This document shows positions 7,208 through 13,369 of a stretch of 13,369 nucleotides of DNA, in pieces. A program made the position numbers and the translations under genes. Within the stretch, counting starts at the first letter, position 1, and the number at the start of each line of letters is the position of its first letter. Source of the DNA: Mageeibacillus sp. UBA5734 (GTDB lineage: Bacteria > Bacillota > Clostridia > Saccharofermentanales > UBA5734); contig DIGA01000012.1 in NCBI GenBank assembly GCA_002419365.1, forward strand, positions 1 to 13,369, read 5' to 3'. The notes under the pieces were generated by a model. The model was not told the DNA's origin, searched no databases, and saw only the letters and a list, made by a program, of their open reading frames with translations.

Positions 7208-7282
7208 TGGTGACCCTAAGGAGAATCGAACTCCTGATTCCGCCGTGAGAGGGCGGCGTCTTGACCGCTTGACCATAGGGCC
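7208..7282 (-). tRNA. tRNA-Glu (anticodon CUC)
   Basis: The reverse complement reads as a complete 75-nt tRNA with CCA encoded (7210-7208). The acceptor stem GGCCCTA pairs with TAGGGTC (one G-U), and the discriminator is A. The anticodon stem is CCGCC/GGCGG with loop CTCTCAC, giving anticodon CUC, and the T stem-loop is AGGAG-TTCGATT-CTCCT. The overall sequence is that of bacterial tRNA-Glu; the C at position 34 makes it the GAG-reading isoacceptor, which many bacteria lack because the UUC form reads both codons. It is the only minus-strand gene recognised, and it converges on the citrate synthase operon. Confidence 0.95.
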
Positions 7283-7296
7283 GTGCACCGTCGGTG

Positions 7297-7326
7297 ATTA
7301 TAGCATATCGGAAGGATCGCATGCAA
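7297..7326 (-). promoter_or_regulatory. Promoter of tRNA-Glu
   Basis: On the minus strand an extended -10, TGC-TATAAT, lies at 7305-7297, with TTGCAT (7326-7321) 18 bases upstream as a weak -35. The predicted start is about 8 bases before the tRNA 5' end at 7282. Confidence 0.65.
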
Positions 7327-7702
7327 GGTGCAATCTATGCCTTGAATCATCTGCAAAAAAGGTAGGATTCTGCCCTGACCTTTGGTAAACTAACCATAGA
7401 GACTATAAATCTTAAAAGTGCACATAAGATCTTTACGAAAATCACCTACAAAAAGTACACTATAGATGGATATAAACTCAAGAGTGAATTCAAAAATGCT
7501 CACAAACTGACAAGGCCAGATCATCATTTCGGTACAAGCTTGAAGAGTAACCGATTTACCAATTGTTTACAATATGACCACAGTGTTCACTTAATAGCCA
7601 TGTTTATTAGACATAACCTACATTAGAAGCGATCAGTAATTGTCGATATGCACAACGGTAACGCTTGCAGAGAATATTATTTGCGAAATTTCACAAAGTC
7701 TA
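7327..7702. other. AT-rich intergenic region without a recognisable gene
   Basis: This stretch is clearly richer in A and T than the genes around it and holds no ORF with an RBS or a recognisable product. Visible elements are all weak: a possible plus-strand promoter TTGGTA (7382-7387), 16-base spacer, TATAAA (7404-7409); an imperfect direct repeat AAAGTGCAC (7415-7423) and AAAGTACAC (7452-7460); the operator-like palindrome at 7562-7573; and the inverted repeat TTGT/ACAA around 7640-7655. Confidence 0.5.
7562..7573. promoter_or_regulatory. Operator-like palindrome resembling the acn operator
   Basis: ATTGTTTACAAT matches the perfect palindrome at 3010-3021 in 11 of 12 positions, and both ATTGT/ACAAT arms are intact. 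A weak promoter-like pair overlaps it (TTTACA 7567-7572, 17 bases, CTTAAT 7590-7595). It may be a second site for the GntR regulator, but AT-rich DNA raises the chance of coincidence. Confidence 0.35.
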
Positions 7703-7731
7703 TTGACAGTGAATTTGAGCAAAACTATAAT
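7703..7731 (+). promoter_or_regulatory. Consensus promoter of the ABC importer operon
   Basis: TTGACA (7703-7708), a 17-base spacer and TATAAT (7726-7731) make a full-consensus sigma-A-type promoter. The predicted start is near 7738, giving an unusually long leader of about 239 bases before the binding-protein gene. Confidence 0.85.
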
Positions 7732-7737
7732 GGCAAT

Positions 7738-7976
7738 TGTCAACGAGCTCGAGCAATCTAACAAACAACTACCAATAACATGACCAAGTTTTTCACAGCT
7801 GCACGAAATGCCTGTTTGCAAATTTGATCCAGACCGAGGGCCACCACCTGAAGGTCAGGGGCCACCACCCCGGATTCATCCCAGTCCCACAGTCCCCATC
7901 ATTCGGTATAAACCGACCGGTCTAGAATCTGGACCGGCGGATTATATAGAAAAACAATTTTGAGGAGGAGTCTATC
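7738..7976 (+). promoter_or_regulatory. Long leader of the ABC importer operon with repeats and hairpins
   Basis: The leader contains an 11-base direct repeat GGGCCACCACC (7838-7848 and 7859-7869, period 21). It also has a small hairpin CCTGA/TCAGG between the repeats, an inverted repeat TCGGT-ATAA-ACCGA (7903-7916), and CCGGTC (7917-7922) with GACCGG (7932-7937). CCGGATTC (7870-7877) could instead pair with GAATCTGG (7925-7932) using one G-U. No U-tract follows, so a terminator is not evident. A repressor operator or a post-transcriptional element is possible; nothing here matches a riboswitch I know. Confidence 0.35.
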
Positions 7977-8996
7977 ATGTCCAAGAAAATTGTAGCCCTG
8001 GTCCTGATGGTTGCCATGATGGCCGCGTTGCTCGCTGGCTGTGCATCCACATCGACGACCGCCGCCCCCACCACCGCCGCCCCGGCTGAGACCACTGCTG
8101 CTGCAGAAACCACCGCTGCACCTGCTGGTGACACAGTCAAAATCGGTTTTGCCATGTCTGCCTTCGACGACAAATGGCTGACCTACCTGCGTGAAGCCGC
8201 TGAGAAGAAAGCTGCTGAGCTCGGTGTCGAACTGACCATGGTTGATGGCAAGGACGATCCTTCTGTCCAGCTCGGCCAGGTTGAGAACTTCGTTGCCCAG
8301 GGCATGGACGCCATCGTCGTTGTCCCGGTCAACACCGACGCCACCGAAGCTCTGACCAAAGCTTGCTTTGACGCCAACATCCCGTTGATCGCCGTCAACC
8401 GCAACTTCAAGAGCCAGGACGACTACACCGCTTATGTTGGTTCCAACTCCATCGATGCCGGTATCTTCCAGATGGAATACATCGGTGAGAAGCTCGGCGG
8501 CAAAGGCAACATCATCATCATGCGTGGTGCTGACGGCCATGAAGCTGCCACCATGCGTACCGAAGGTAACAAGAAAGTCATCGCTGAGAAGTATCCGGAC
8601 ATCAAGATCCTCGCCGAAGACACTGGCAAATGGGATCGCGCCCTGGGCATGTCCCTGGCTGAAAACTGGATCCAGCAGTATGGCGAAGAAATCGACGCAT
8701 TCGTCTGCAACAACGATGAAATGGCCATCGGCGCTGTCAAAGCCATCGAAAACGCTGGCCTGACGGGCAAGATCCTCACCGCTGGTGTTGACTGCACCCC
8801 TGACGCGCTCGTCGAGCTGAAGAAGGGCACCCTCAACTTCACCGTCTTCCAGGATCCGGCCGGCCAGGGTGCTGGCGGCGTCCAGGCTGCTTATGACATC
8901 GTCACAGGCAAAACGGTCGACAAGATCGTCTGGATCCCCTACATGCCGGTTCCACCGGAAGAATATGACACATACGCTGCTTTCTGGGGTATGTAA
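7977..8996 (+). CDS. Sugar-type ABC importer, solute-binding lipoprotein
   Basis: This is a 339-residue extracellular lipoprotein of the periplasmic-binding-protein type 1 family (RbsB/IbpA-like). The signal peptide (1-21) ends in the lipobox LAGC with lipidated C22. A low-complexity Thr/Ala/Pro linker of about 30 residues follows, then the binding domain from V54 (KIGFAMSAFDDKW). Family features include DAIVVVPVNTDA, IPLIAVNR and CNNDEMAIGAVKAIENAG. CUT2-type binding proteins carry ribose, xylose, galactose or inositol; the adjacent iolG favours myo-inositol or a related polyol, which is inference from context. GAGGAGG (7961-7967) precedes ATG 7977. The Gly/Ala-rich, strongly biased codon use suggests high expression. 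A terminator separates it from the ATPase gene. Confidence 0.92.
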   Translation: MSKKIVALVLMVAMMAALLAGCASTSTTAAPTTAAPAETTAAAETTAAPAGDTVKIGFAMSAFDDKWLTYLREAAEKKAAELGVELTMVDGKDDPSVQLGQVENFVAQGMDAIVVVPVNTDATEALTKACFDANIPLIAVNRNFKSQDDYTAYVGSNSIDAGIFQMEYIGEKLGGKGNIIIMRGADGHEAATMRTEGNKKVIAEKYPDIKILAEDTGKWDRALGMSLAENWIQQYGEEIDAFVCNNDEMAIGAVKAIENAGLTGKILTAGVDCTPDALVELKKGTLNFTVFQDPAGQGAGGVQAAYDIVTGKTVDKIVWIPYMPVPPEEYDTYAAFWGM

Positions 8997-9103
8997 TCGT
9001 CCAGCTTCCGAAAACCTGCTTGCTAGATCATGATTCACTCAATTGATCGGAATCAAGGGAAATAAGGAAATCTTGTTCGAACTGACAGCCGATTATGGAA
9101 GGA

Positions 9104-9137
9104 AGGGCGTTCGACAAATAAGTCGGACGCCCTTTTT
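9104..9137 (+). terminator. Intra-operon terminator between binding protein and ATPase
   Basis: A 12-bp stem (9104-9115 with 9122-9133, one G-U) with a six-base loop is followed by five T and then CTCC. It lies 107 bases after the binding-protein stop and 37 bases before the ATPase start. No convincing promoter lies between it and the ATPase, so partial read-through probably sets a higher level for the binding protein. Confidence 0.85.
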
Positions 9138-9173
9138 CTCCTGACTGATAGCTCGATGCTTCGGAGGTGCGCT

Positions 9174-10685
9174 TTGAGTAACACGAATGAATATGTCCTG
9201 GAACTGGAAAATGTTTCCAAGTCTTTCCCGGGCGTTCAAGCTTTGAAGGACGTTTCACTGAAAGTCCGCAAAGGTACAGTCCACGCCCTGATGGGAGAAA
9301 ACGGCGCCGGTAAATCGACGCTGATGAAAATCGTCGTCGGAGTCTACACAGCTGATCCCGGCGGCAAGATCCTGATCGATGGGGAACCTGCCAATTACAG
9401 GAACATCGGAGCCTCGATCAAACACGGCGTCTCGATGATTTTCCAGGAACTGAACCCCATCCCTTACATGACCGTAGCCGAAAACATCTACCTGAATCGC
9501 GAACCCCACAAAGGCCTTTTTGTTGATTTCAAGCAAATGATCGCCGATACCCAGGCTTTGTTCGATTCATTAGGTATTGACAATATTTCGCCGACTGAAA
9601 AAGTCTACGAACTGACCGTTGCCAAAAAGCAGATGGTCGAAATCGCCAAAGCGATTTCTTACAATTCCAAGCTGATCATCATGGACGAACCGACTTCCGC
9701 CATCACGGACAAGGAAGTTGAGCACTTGTTCCGGATGGTTCGCACCCTGAAAAAAGAAAAGAATGTGGCGTTTATTTTCATCACGCACAAGATGGACGAA
9801 GTGTTCCAGATCACCGATGAAATCACCGTCCTGCGTGACGGCCAGTACGTCGGCACAGACCTGGCAGCCAATTCATCCCGAGACAAGCTGATCGCCTGGA
9901 TGGTCGGGCGCGAAATCACCCAGATGTTCCCGAAGGAAGAAGCCGAGATCGGTGATGTCATCATGAGCTGCCGTGGCCTGACCCGCCATGGTGTGTTCAA
10001 GGATGTCAGCTTCGACTTGAAAAAAGGTGAGATCCTCGGCTTCGCCGGCCTGATGGGTGCTGGACGTACCGAAGTCATGGAAGCCCTCTTTGGCTACACC
10101 AAGCTGGACGCTGGTGAAATTTTCATCCATGGCAAGAAAGTCAACATCACCATGCCGCGTGACGCCCTGAAATACCGCATGGCGTTGTTGACTGAAGACC
10201 GCAAAGGCACGGGCTGCTTCCTGCCGCTTTCGATCCGGGACAACATGACTGTGGCCAGCATCGGTGACTACACCAAGAGTGGATTCATCCGCAAGAAAGC
10301 CATGGAAAAAGTCTGTCTGGAACAGAAGGAGAAGCTCGCGATCAAAACCCCGAGCATGAACCAGCTGATCAAGAATCTCTCCGGTGGTAACCAGCAAAAG
10401 GTTCTCGTGGCCCGCTGGCTGATGACCAACCCGGAGATCCTGATTGTCGACGAACCGACCCGTGGTATCGACGTCGGGGCCAAGGCTGAAATCCATCGCC
10501 TCTTGAGCATGATGGCCAAGGAAGGCCGTGCCATTATCATGATCTCTTCCGAATTGCCGGAAGTCATGGGCATGAGCGACCGGATCATGGTCATGCATGA
10601 AGGCAAGATCACCGGTGAAGTATCCCGCAAGGATGCCAACCAGACGCTGATCATGCAGTTCGCCACAAATACATACGTTTCTTGA
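9174..10685 (+). CDS. Sugar ABC importer ATPase, two nucleotide-binding domains
   Basis: This 503-residue cytoplasmic ATPase is of the RbsA/MglA class, with two fused NBDs. NBD1 has Walker A GENGAGKST (41-49) and Walker B LIIMDEPTS, but its signature is the degenerate TVAKKQ. NBD2 has a degenerate Walker A (GLMGAGRTE), a full LSGGNQQK signature and Walker B ILIVDEPTRGID. This asymmetry is normal for the class. The TTG at 9174 is chosen as start: GGAGGT (9163-9168) lies five bases before it, while the upstream in-frame ATG 9156 would place the ribosome binding site inside the gene. Protein similarity begins right after this TTG (YVLELENVSKSFPGV). The permease gene follows after 37 bases. Confidence 0.93.
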   Translation: MSNTNEYVLELENVSKSFPGVQALKDVSLKVRKGTVHALMGENGAGKSTLMKIVVGVYTADPGGKILIDGEPANYRNIGASIKHGVSMIFQELNPIPYMTVAENIYLNREPHKGLFVDFKQMIADTQALFDSLGIDNISPTEKVYELTVAKKQMVEIAKAISYNSKLIIMDEPTSAITDKEVEHLFRMVRTLKKEKNVAFIFITHKMDEVFQITDEITVLRDGQYVGTDLAANSSRDKLIAWMVGREITQMFPKEEAEIGDVIMSCRGLTRHGVFKDVSFDLKKGEILGFAGLMGAGRTEVMEALFGYTKLDAGEIFIHGKKVNITMPRDALKYRMALLTEDRKGTGCFLPLSIRDNMTVASIGDYTKSGFIRKKAMEKVCLEQKEKLAIKTPSMNQLIKNLSGGNQQKVLVARWLMTNPEILIVDEPTRGIDVGAKAEIHRLLSMMAKEGRAIIMISSELPEVMGMSDRIMVMHEGKITGEVSRKDANQTLIMQFATNTYVS

Positions 10686-10722
10686 GCGGCAACGCGAGAA
10701 GAATTAATGGAGGTCAACCACA

Positions 10723-11742
10723 ATGGCTAAAAATGTCTCGGCTGAAGCCGTCAAGAAGACTAGCAAAGAGATATGGGCTGATATTTTCAACAAATACGGC
10801 ATCATCATCATCCTGTTCCTGATTGCTGCCCTGATGTCTGTTGCAACAGGCGGCACATTCCTCAAACCGATCAACCTGATGAACGTCATCCGCCAGATTT
10901 CCTTTATCGGCCTGATCGGCATCGGCGTTACCGTCATCATCATCACCACCGGCATCGACCTGTCGTCCGGTTCGGTCCTGGCTCTGGCATCCGTCGTAGC
11001 TGCGACGTTTGCCCATCCGGTCAAGGACGCTGCTGGCCAGTACATTGATGCCGTCGGCCAGTATCCGCTGATTGTGCCCGTGTTCCTCGGCCTGGCGGTG
11101 GGTGCTGTCGCTGGTATCATCAATGGTCTGATCATCGCCTATTTCGAACTGCCCCCCTTCATCGTCACCCTCGGCATGATGACCGCAGCCCGTGGCGCGG
11201 CCTTCCTCGTCACCGGTGGCAAGCCGATCGGCGATTTCTCGGACAGCTTCAACTTCCTCGGTGCCGGATTTGTCGGCCCCGTCCCGATGCCAATCCTGCT
11301 CCTTCTGGTCATGACCATCTTCAGCTACATCATTCTGACCCGGACGAAGTTCGGCCGCCATATCTATGCCCTTGGTGGCAATGAACAAGCCGCGATCATT
11401 TCTGGTGTCAATGTCAAGCTGATCAAGATCGTCGTCTATGGCTATGCCTCGATGCTCGCCGGGCTCGCTGGTATCTCCCTGGCCGCCCGTATCGAATCCG
11501 GCCAGCCCAGCGCCGGTCTCGGTTTCGAACTCGACGCCATCGCCGCAGCCGTCATCGGCGGTACCAGCCAGAGTACGGGTGGTATCGGTACGGTGCAGGG
11601 CACCATTGTCGGCGCCTTGATCATCGGTGTCATCAACAACGGCATGACCCTGATGGGCGTCAACTCCTACTGGCAGCAGATCGTCAAGGCCATCATCATC
11701 GTCGGTGCCGTTCTGCTCGACAAGAGACGTCGCAAAAGCTGA
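10723..11742 (+). CDS. Sugar ABC importer permease (RbsC-like)
   Basis: This 339-residue integral membrane protein has a short hydrophilic N-terminus and about eight to ten hydrophobic segments. It carries the CUT2 permease hallmarks: TGIDLSSGSVLAL near residue 81, ELPPFIVTLGMMTAARG, the cytoplasmic coupling-type loop GGNEQAAIISGVNV, and ELDAIAAAVIGGTS near the end, closing with DKRRRKS. It forms a homodimer in this class, so the lack of a second permease gene is expected. GGAGGT (10709-10714) is eight bases before ATG 10723. A terminator at 11845-11884 closes the operon. Confidence 0.93.
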   Translation: MAKNVSAEAVKKTSKEIWADIFNKYGIIIILFLIAALMSVATGGTFLKPINLMNVIRQISFIGLIGIGVTVIIITTGIDLSSGSVLALASVVAATFAHPVKDAAGQYIDAVGQYPLIVPVFLGLAVGAVAGIINGLIIAYFELPPFIVTLGMMTAARGAAFLVTGGKPIGDFSDSFNFLGAGFVGPVPMPILLLLVMTIFSYIILTRTKFGRHIYALGGNEQAAIISGVNVKLIKIVVYGYASMLAGLAGISLAARIESGQPSAGLGFELDAIAAAVIGGTSQSTGGIGTVQGTIVGALIIGVINNGMTLMGVNSYWQQIVKAIIIVGAVLLDKRRRKS

Positions 11743-11980
11743 TCGACCGGATCAGAAAACTATCGCTGGTTGGGCACCTGTACACAGAACCAGCCCCCTC
11801 CTTTCACAAGCACATGGCAAGCGTGCTGTTCCCTTATTCCCGGCAAAGCCCCTGATAGCCACCTCCTGGCGCTCAGGGGCTTTTGCTTTGTGAGCGGTCT
11901 CCCAGACAAGTCATGGCCGGGGTCCAATCCGATTTCGGGGAAATGACATAATTGATCATCTTTCGGACCCTATTTGCCTC
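11743..11980 (+). other. Intergenic region between ABC operon and iolG promoter
   Basis: This stretch holds a seven-bp inverted repeat GCTGGTT (11765-11771) / AACCAGC (11788-11794) without a U-tract and the terminator at 11845-11884. Beyond that are only short repeats such as CCGA-TT-TCGG (11929-11938) and GGGTCC/GGACCC (about 11920-11970). No gene is supported. Confidence 0.5.
11845..11884 (+). terminator. Rho-independent terminator of the ABC importer operon
   Basis: AAAGCCCCTGA (11845-11855) pairs perfectly with TCAGGGGCTTT (11873-11883), with T-run 11881-11884. The loop contains a further GCCA/TGGC stem. The A-rich left flank means it may work in both directions. Confidence 0.85.
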
Positions 11981-12009
11981 TTGACACCGGAATCTTATTG
12001 GAATACACT
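11981..12009 (+). promoter_or_regulatory. Main candidate promoter of iolG
   Basis: TTGACA (11981-11986), a 17-base spacer and TACACT (12004-12009, four of six). The predicted start is near 12016, about 128 bases before the iolG ATG. A second TTGACA (12040-12045) lies downstream but has only poor -10 partners (TAAATA 12064-12069, or AATAAT 12066-12071 at an over-long 20-base spacing). Confidence 0.6.
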
Positions 12010-12023
12010 CAACACATACACAA

Positions 12024-12037
12024 CGTGCCCGGGCACG
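12024..12037. promoter_or_regulatory. Perfect 14-bp palindrome, probable operator for iolG
   Basis: CGTGCCCGGGCACG is a perfect palindrome with a central CG, located about 8 bases after the predicted transcription start and 3 bases before the second TTGACA. It would block either promoter if bound by a repressor. The central CG is compatible with a LacI-family operator, but no regulator gene is present in the window. Confidence 0.5.
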
Positions 12038-12143
12038 CATTGACAAAAATACCAAACAGTGAGTAAATAATTGTGAGCCCGTTATCCGTTCATGAATCCA
12101 GTTCCCAAGATCCCATTTACCCCAAATTCAGGAGGAAAACACT

Positions 12144-13151
12144 ATGGCTTTGAAAGTTGGCGTCATCGGAACCGGTGCAATCGGCCAGGAACACATCCGT
12201 CGTCTGCACACCAAATTAAACGGCTCAACCGTCGTTGCCTTGAACGACATCAACCTCGAGGGTGCCCAGAAGGTGGCTGACACCTATGGCGGCATCACGG
12301 TTCACAAGACTTATCAGGAAGTCATCGACGACCCCGCTGTCGATGCCCTGGTCATCACCTCCTGGGGCCCAGCCCACGAAGAGCAAGTCCTCGCCGCCAT
12401 CAAGGCCGGCAAGCCCGTTTTTGTTGAAAAGCCGATGGCTACCACGGCCGAGGGTGCCAAGCGCATCGTTGATGCCGAAATCGCCTTTGGCAAGAAGCTG
12501 GTCCAGGTTGGTTTCATGCGCCGTTATGACGCCGGCTATAAAATGCTCAAAGATGTGATCGATGCTGGCAAGATCGGTGATCCGCTTGTCCTTCATTGCG
12601 CCCATCGCAATCCGACAGTTCCGGAAGCCTATGTCACCTACATGGCGATCAATGACACTGCCATCCATGAAATCGATGTCCTGCACTGGCTGATAGATGA
12701 CGAATGGACCTCAGCCCAGGTCATCATGCCCAAGGCGACTCGCAACACCCATGCCAAGCTCAAAGATCCCCAGATCCTGATCCTGACCTCCCAGAAGGGC
12801 ATCCGTGTTGTCCTCGAGATCTTCGTCAACTGCCAGTATGGTTACGACATCCAGTGCGAAGTCGTTGGCGAAACCGGCACTGCCAAGCTGCCTGAGCCGA
12901 TGTCGATCCAGATGCGCAGCGAGGAGAAGCTCAGCAACACCATCCTCAACGACTGGAAAGTCCGCTTCATCGAATCCTACGACGTTGAACTCCAGGACTG
13001 GATCGATTCCACCGTCAAGGGCGAAGTCAATGGCCCGACGGCCTGGGACGGCTACCTCGCCAGCGTCACCTCCGATGCCTGCGTCAAAGCCCAGGAAACC
13101 GGCGCAATCGAACCCATCGTCACCCCGGTCCGCCCCGCCTTCTACAACTAA
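12144..13151 (+). CDS. iolG: myo-Inositol 2-dehydrogenase (Gfo/Idh/MocA family)
   Basis: This 335-residue cytoplasmic oxidoreductase takes myo-inositol to 2-keto-myo-inositol (scyllo-inosose) with NAD+, the first step of inositol catabolism. The N-terminal Rossmann loop is GTGAIG (9-14). The family EKP motif gives K96, and D171 and H175 in NDTAIHEIDVLHWL complete the catalytic set; these line up with the known K97/D172/H176 of Bacillus subtilis IolG. Long shared blocks with that protein, recalled from memory, include TSWGPAHE, LVQVGFMRRYD, HCAHRNPTV, GYDIQCE and GPTAWDGY. A broader inositol dehydrogenase (chiro- or scyllo-) is the main alternative. AGGAGG (12130-12135) is eight bases before ATG 12144. 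The preceding ABC importer is the likely uptake partner but has its own terminator. Confidence 0.92.
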   Translation: MALKVGVIGTGAIGQEHIRRLHTKLNGSTVVALNDINLEGAQKVADTYGGITVHKTYQEVIDDPAVDALVITSWGPAHEEQVLAAIKAGKPVFVEKPMATTAEGAKRIVDAEIAFGKKLVQVGFMRRYDAGYKMLKDVIDAGKIGDPLVLHCAHRNPTVPEAYVTYMAINDTAIHEIDVLHWLIDDEWTSAQVIMPKATRNTHAKLKDPQILILTSQKGIRVVLEIFVNCQYGYDIQCEVVGETGTAKLPEPMSIQMRSEEKLSNTILNDWKVRFIESYDVELQDWIDSTVKGEVNGPTAWDGYLASVTSDACVKAQETGAIEPIVTPVRPAFYN

Positions 13152-13197
13152 GATTCCAAACGATACCTTATCTGGAAAGAGCAGGAGTCACCCCACC

Positions 13198-13296
13198 ATG
13201 GCACCTCGCTCTTTCCTGCAGATCGTCCAGTCACCCGCCCACCAGGGCGACTGGCACACCGTCAAGATCGAGCCAGGCTTCAAAGTCCAAGTTTGA
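13198..13296 (+). CDS. Possible small ORF, 32 codons, unknown function
   Basis: It begins at ATG 13198, with AGGAG (13183-13187) ten bases upstream, and ends at TGA 13294-13296. The product would be a soluble, His/Gln-containing 32-residue peptide (MAPRSFLQIVQ...FKVQV) with no signal, membrane segment or family I recognise. Its last codons form the left arm and loop of the hairpin at 13272-13304. It could be a genuine small protein, a leader peptide for the next gene, or chance coding potential in a 180-base intercistronic gap. The ribosome binding site is the main support. Confidence 0.35.
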   Translation: MAPRSFLQIVQSPAHQGDWHTVKIEPGFKVQV

Positions 13297-13304
13297 AGCC
13301 TGGC
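13272..13304 (+). promoter_or_regulatory. Perfect 13-bp hairpin between iolG and the next gene
   Basis: The arms at 13272-13284 and 13292-13304 (GCCAGGCTTCAAA and its complement) are perfectly complementary with a 7-base loop. No T-run follows, so it is not a standard terminator. It ends 12 bases before the AGGAGG (13317-13322) of the next gene. A role in mRNA processing, 3'-end protection of iolG, or partial termination is inference. Confidence 0.6.
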
Positions 13305-13331
13305 ACAGATCGCATCAGGAGGATCCACCCC

Positions 13332-13369
13332 ATGACAATTGCCTTTGACGTTGACGTCCTGGCCAAGCA
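13332..13369 (+). CDS. Start of an unidentified gene, cut by the window edge
   Basis: ATG 13332 has a strong AGGAGG (13317-13322) nine bases upstream and stays open to the window end, giving MTIAFDVDVLAK and a partial codon. Twelve residues are not enough to name it; its position after iolG suggests another inositol or polyol catabolism gene. Confidence 0.6.
   Translation, partial: MTIAFDVDVLAK

Noticed and set aside
7200..7290. tRNA gene as an integration site for a mobile island
   Set aside because: The tRNA 3' end faces the citrate synthase side, where only terminators lie; there is no integrase and no duplicated tRNA end.
7651..7671. Possible catabolite-responsive element (GGTAACGCTTGCA) upstream of the ABC promoter
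   Set aside because: It matches the cre consensus only partly, and symmetry around the central CG is poor.
7633..7821. 62-codon minus-strand frame across the ABC promoter
   Set aside because: No ribosome binding site and it runs through a full-consensus plus-strand promoter; likely chance.
7899..9038. Long open frame of 379 codons on the minus strand opposite the binding-protein gene
   Set aside because: It is the antisense shadow of a strongly codon-biased gene; it lacks a ribosome binding site and its product is low-complexity with no family resemblance.
12092..12280. 62-codon plus-strand frame overlapping the iolG start
   Set aside because: No ribosome binding site; it runs out of frame through the iolG Shine-Dalgarno and the beginning of iolG.
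1..13369. CRISPR array, insertion sequence, phage or defence genes
   Set aside because: No regularly spaced repeats, transposase or integrase motifs were seen on either strand.

Overview
The window looks like a chromosomal segment of a low-to-moderate GC, Gram-positive-type bacterium, most likely a Clostridia-like member of the Bacillota. The reasons are strong AGGAGG-type ribosome binding sites at short spacing before almost every gene, one TTG start, a lipoprotein solute-binding protein with a Thr/Ala/Pro-rich linker after the lipobox, sigma-A-like TTGACA/TATAAT promoters and stem-plus-U-tract terminators. No taxon can be fixed from the sequence alone. Nearly all recognisable protein genes are on the plus strand; one tRNA gene is on the minus strand.

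Layout. (1) 1-2885: a potassium-uptake operon with two different half-size TrkA/KtrA RCK proteins (130-738, 764-1429) followed by the TrkH/KtrB channel subunit (1443-2885). It has a notably structured leader at 38-117. (2) 2945-7032: a citrate-forming module consisting of an Aquifex-type aconitase (3040-4974), a GntR/FCD repressor (4974-5663) and a classical Si-type citrate synthase (5653-7032). The genes overlap at their ends and share one promoter (TTGACA-18-GATAAT), with a perfect ATTGTA/TACAAT palindrome just downstream of the predicted start site. The simplest reading is autoregulation by the GntR protein. (3) 7070-7282: a strong terminator, a middle hairpin, a second terminator-like hairpin and a minus-strand tRNA-Glu(CUC) gene with its own extended -10 promoter. 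(4) 7283-7976: about 690 bases of AT-rich DNA without a convincing gene, ending in a consensus promoter and a roughly 240-base leader. (5) 7977-11742: a sugar-type (CUT2/RbsABC-like) ABC importer made of a lipoprotein binding protein, a double-NBD ATPase and a permease, with an internal terminator after the binding protein. (6) 11743-13369: a terminator, a promoter with a 14-bp CG-rich palindrome, iolG (myo-inositol 2-dehydrogenase), a possible 32-codon ORF ending in a 13-bp perfect hairpin, and the first 12 codons of another gene.

How the parts fit. The Trk/Ktr proteins handle potassium uptake under nucleotide control. The aconitase and citrate synthase make isocitrate from oxaloacetate and acetyl-CoA, probably for glutamate synthesis; isocitrate dehydrogenase is not in the window. 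The ABC importer next to iolG suggests uptake and first oxidation of myo-inositol or a similar polyol, but the substrate is inferred from context.

The gene families here are ordinary. The parts worth a second look are regulatory: the folded trk leader, the shared GntR operator and a near-copy of it upstream of the ABC operon, the terminator that overlaps the acn promoter, the palindrome at the iolG promoter, and the small ORF/hairpin after iolG. I found no CRISPR array, insertion sequence, phage gene or defence system.
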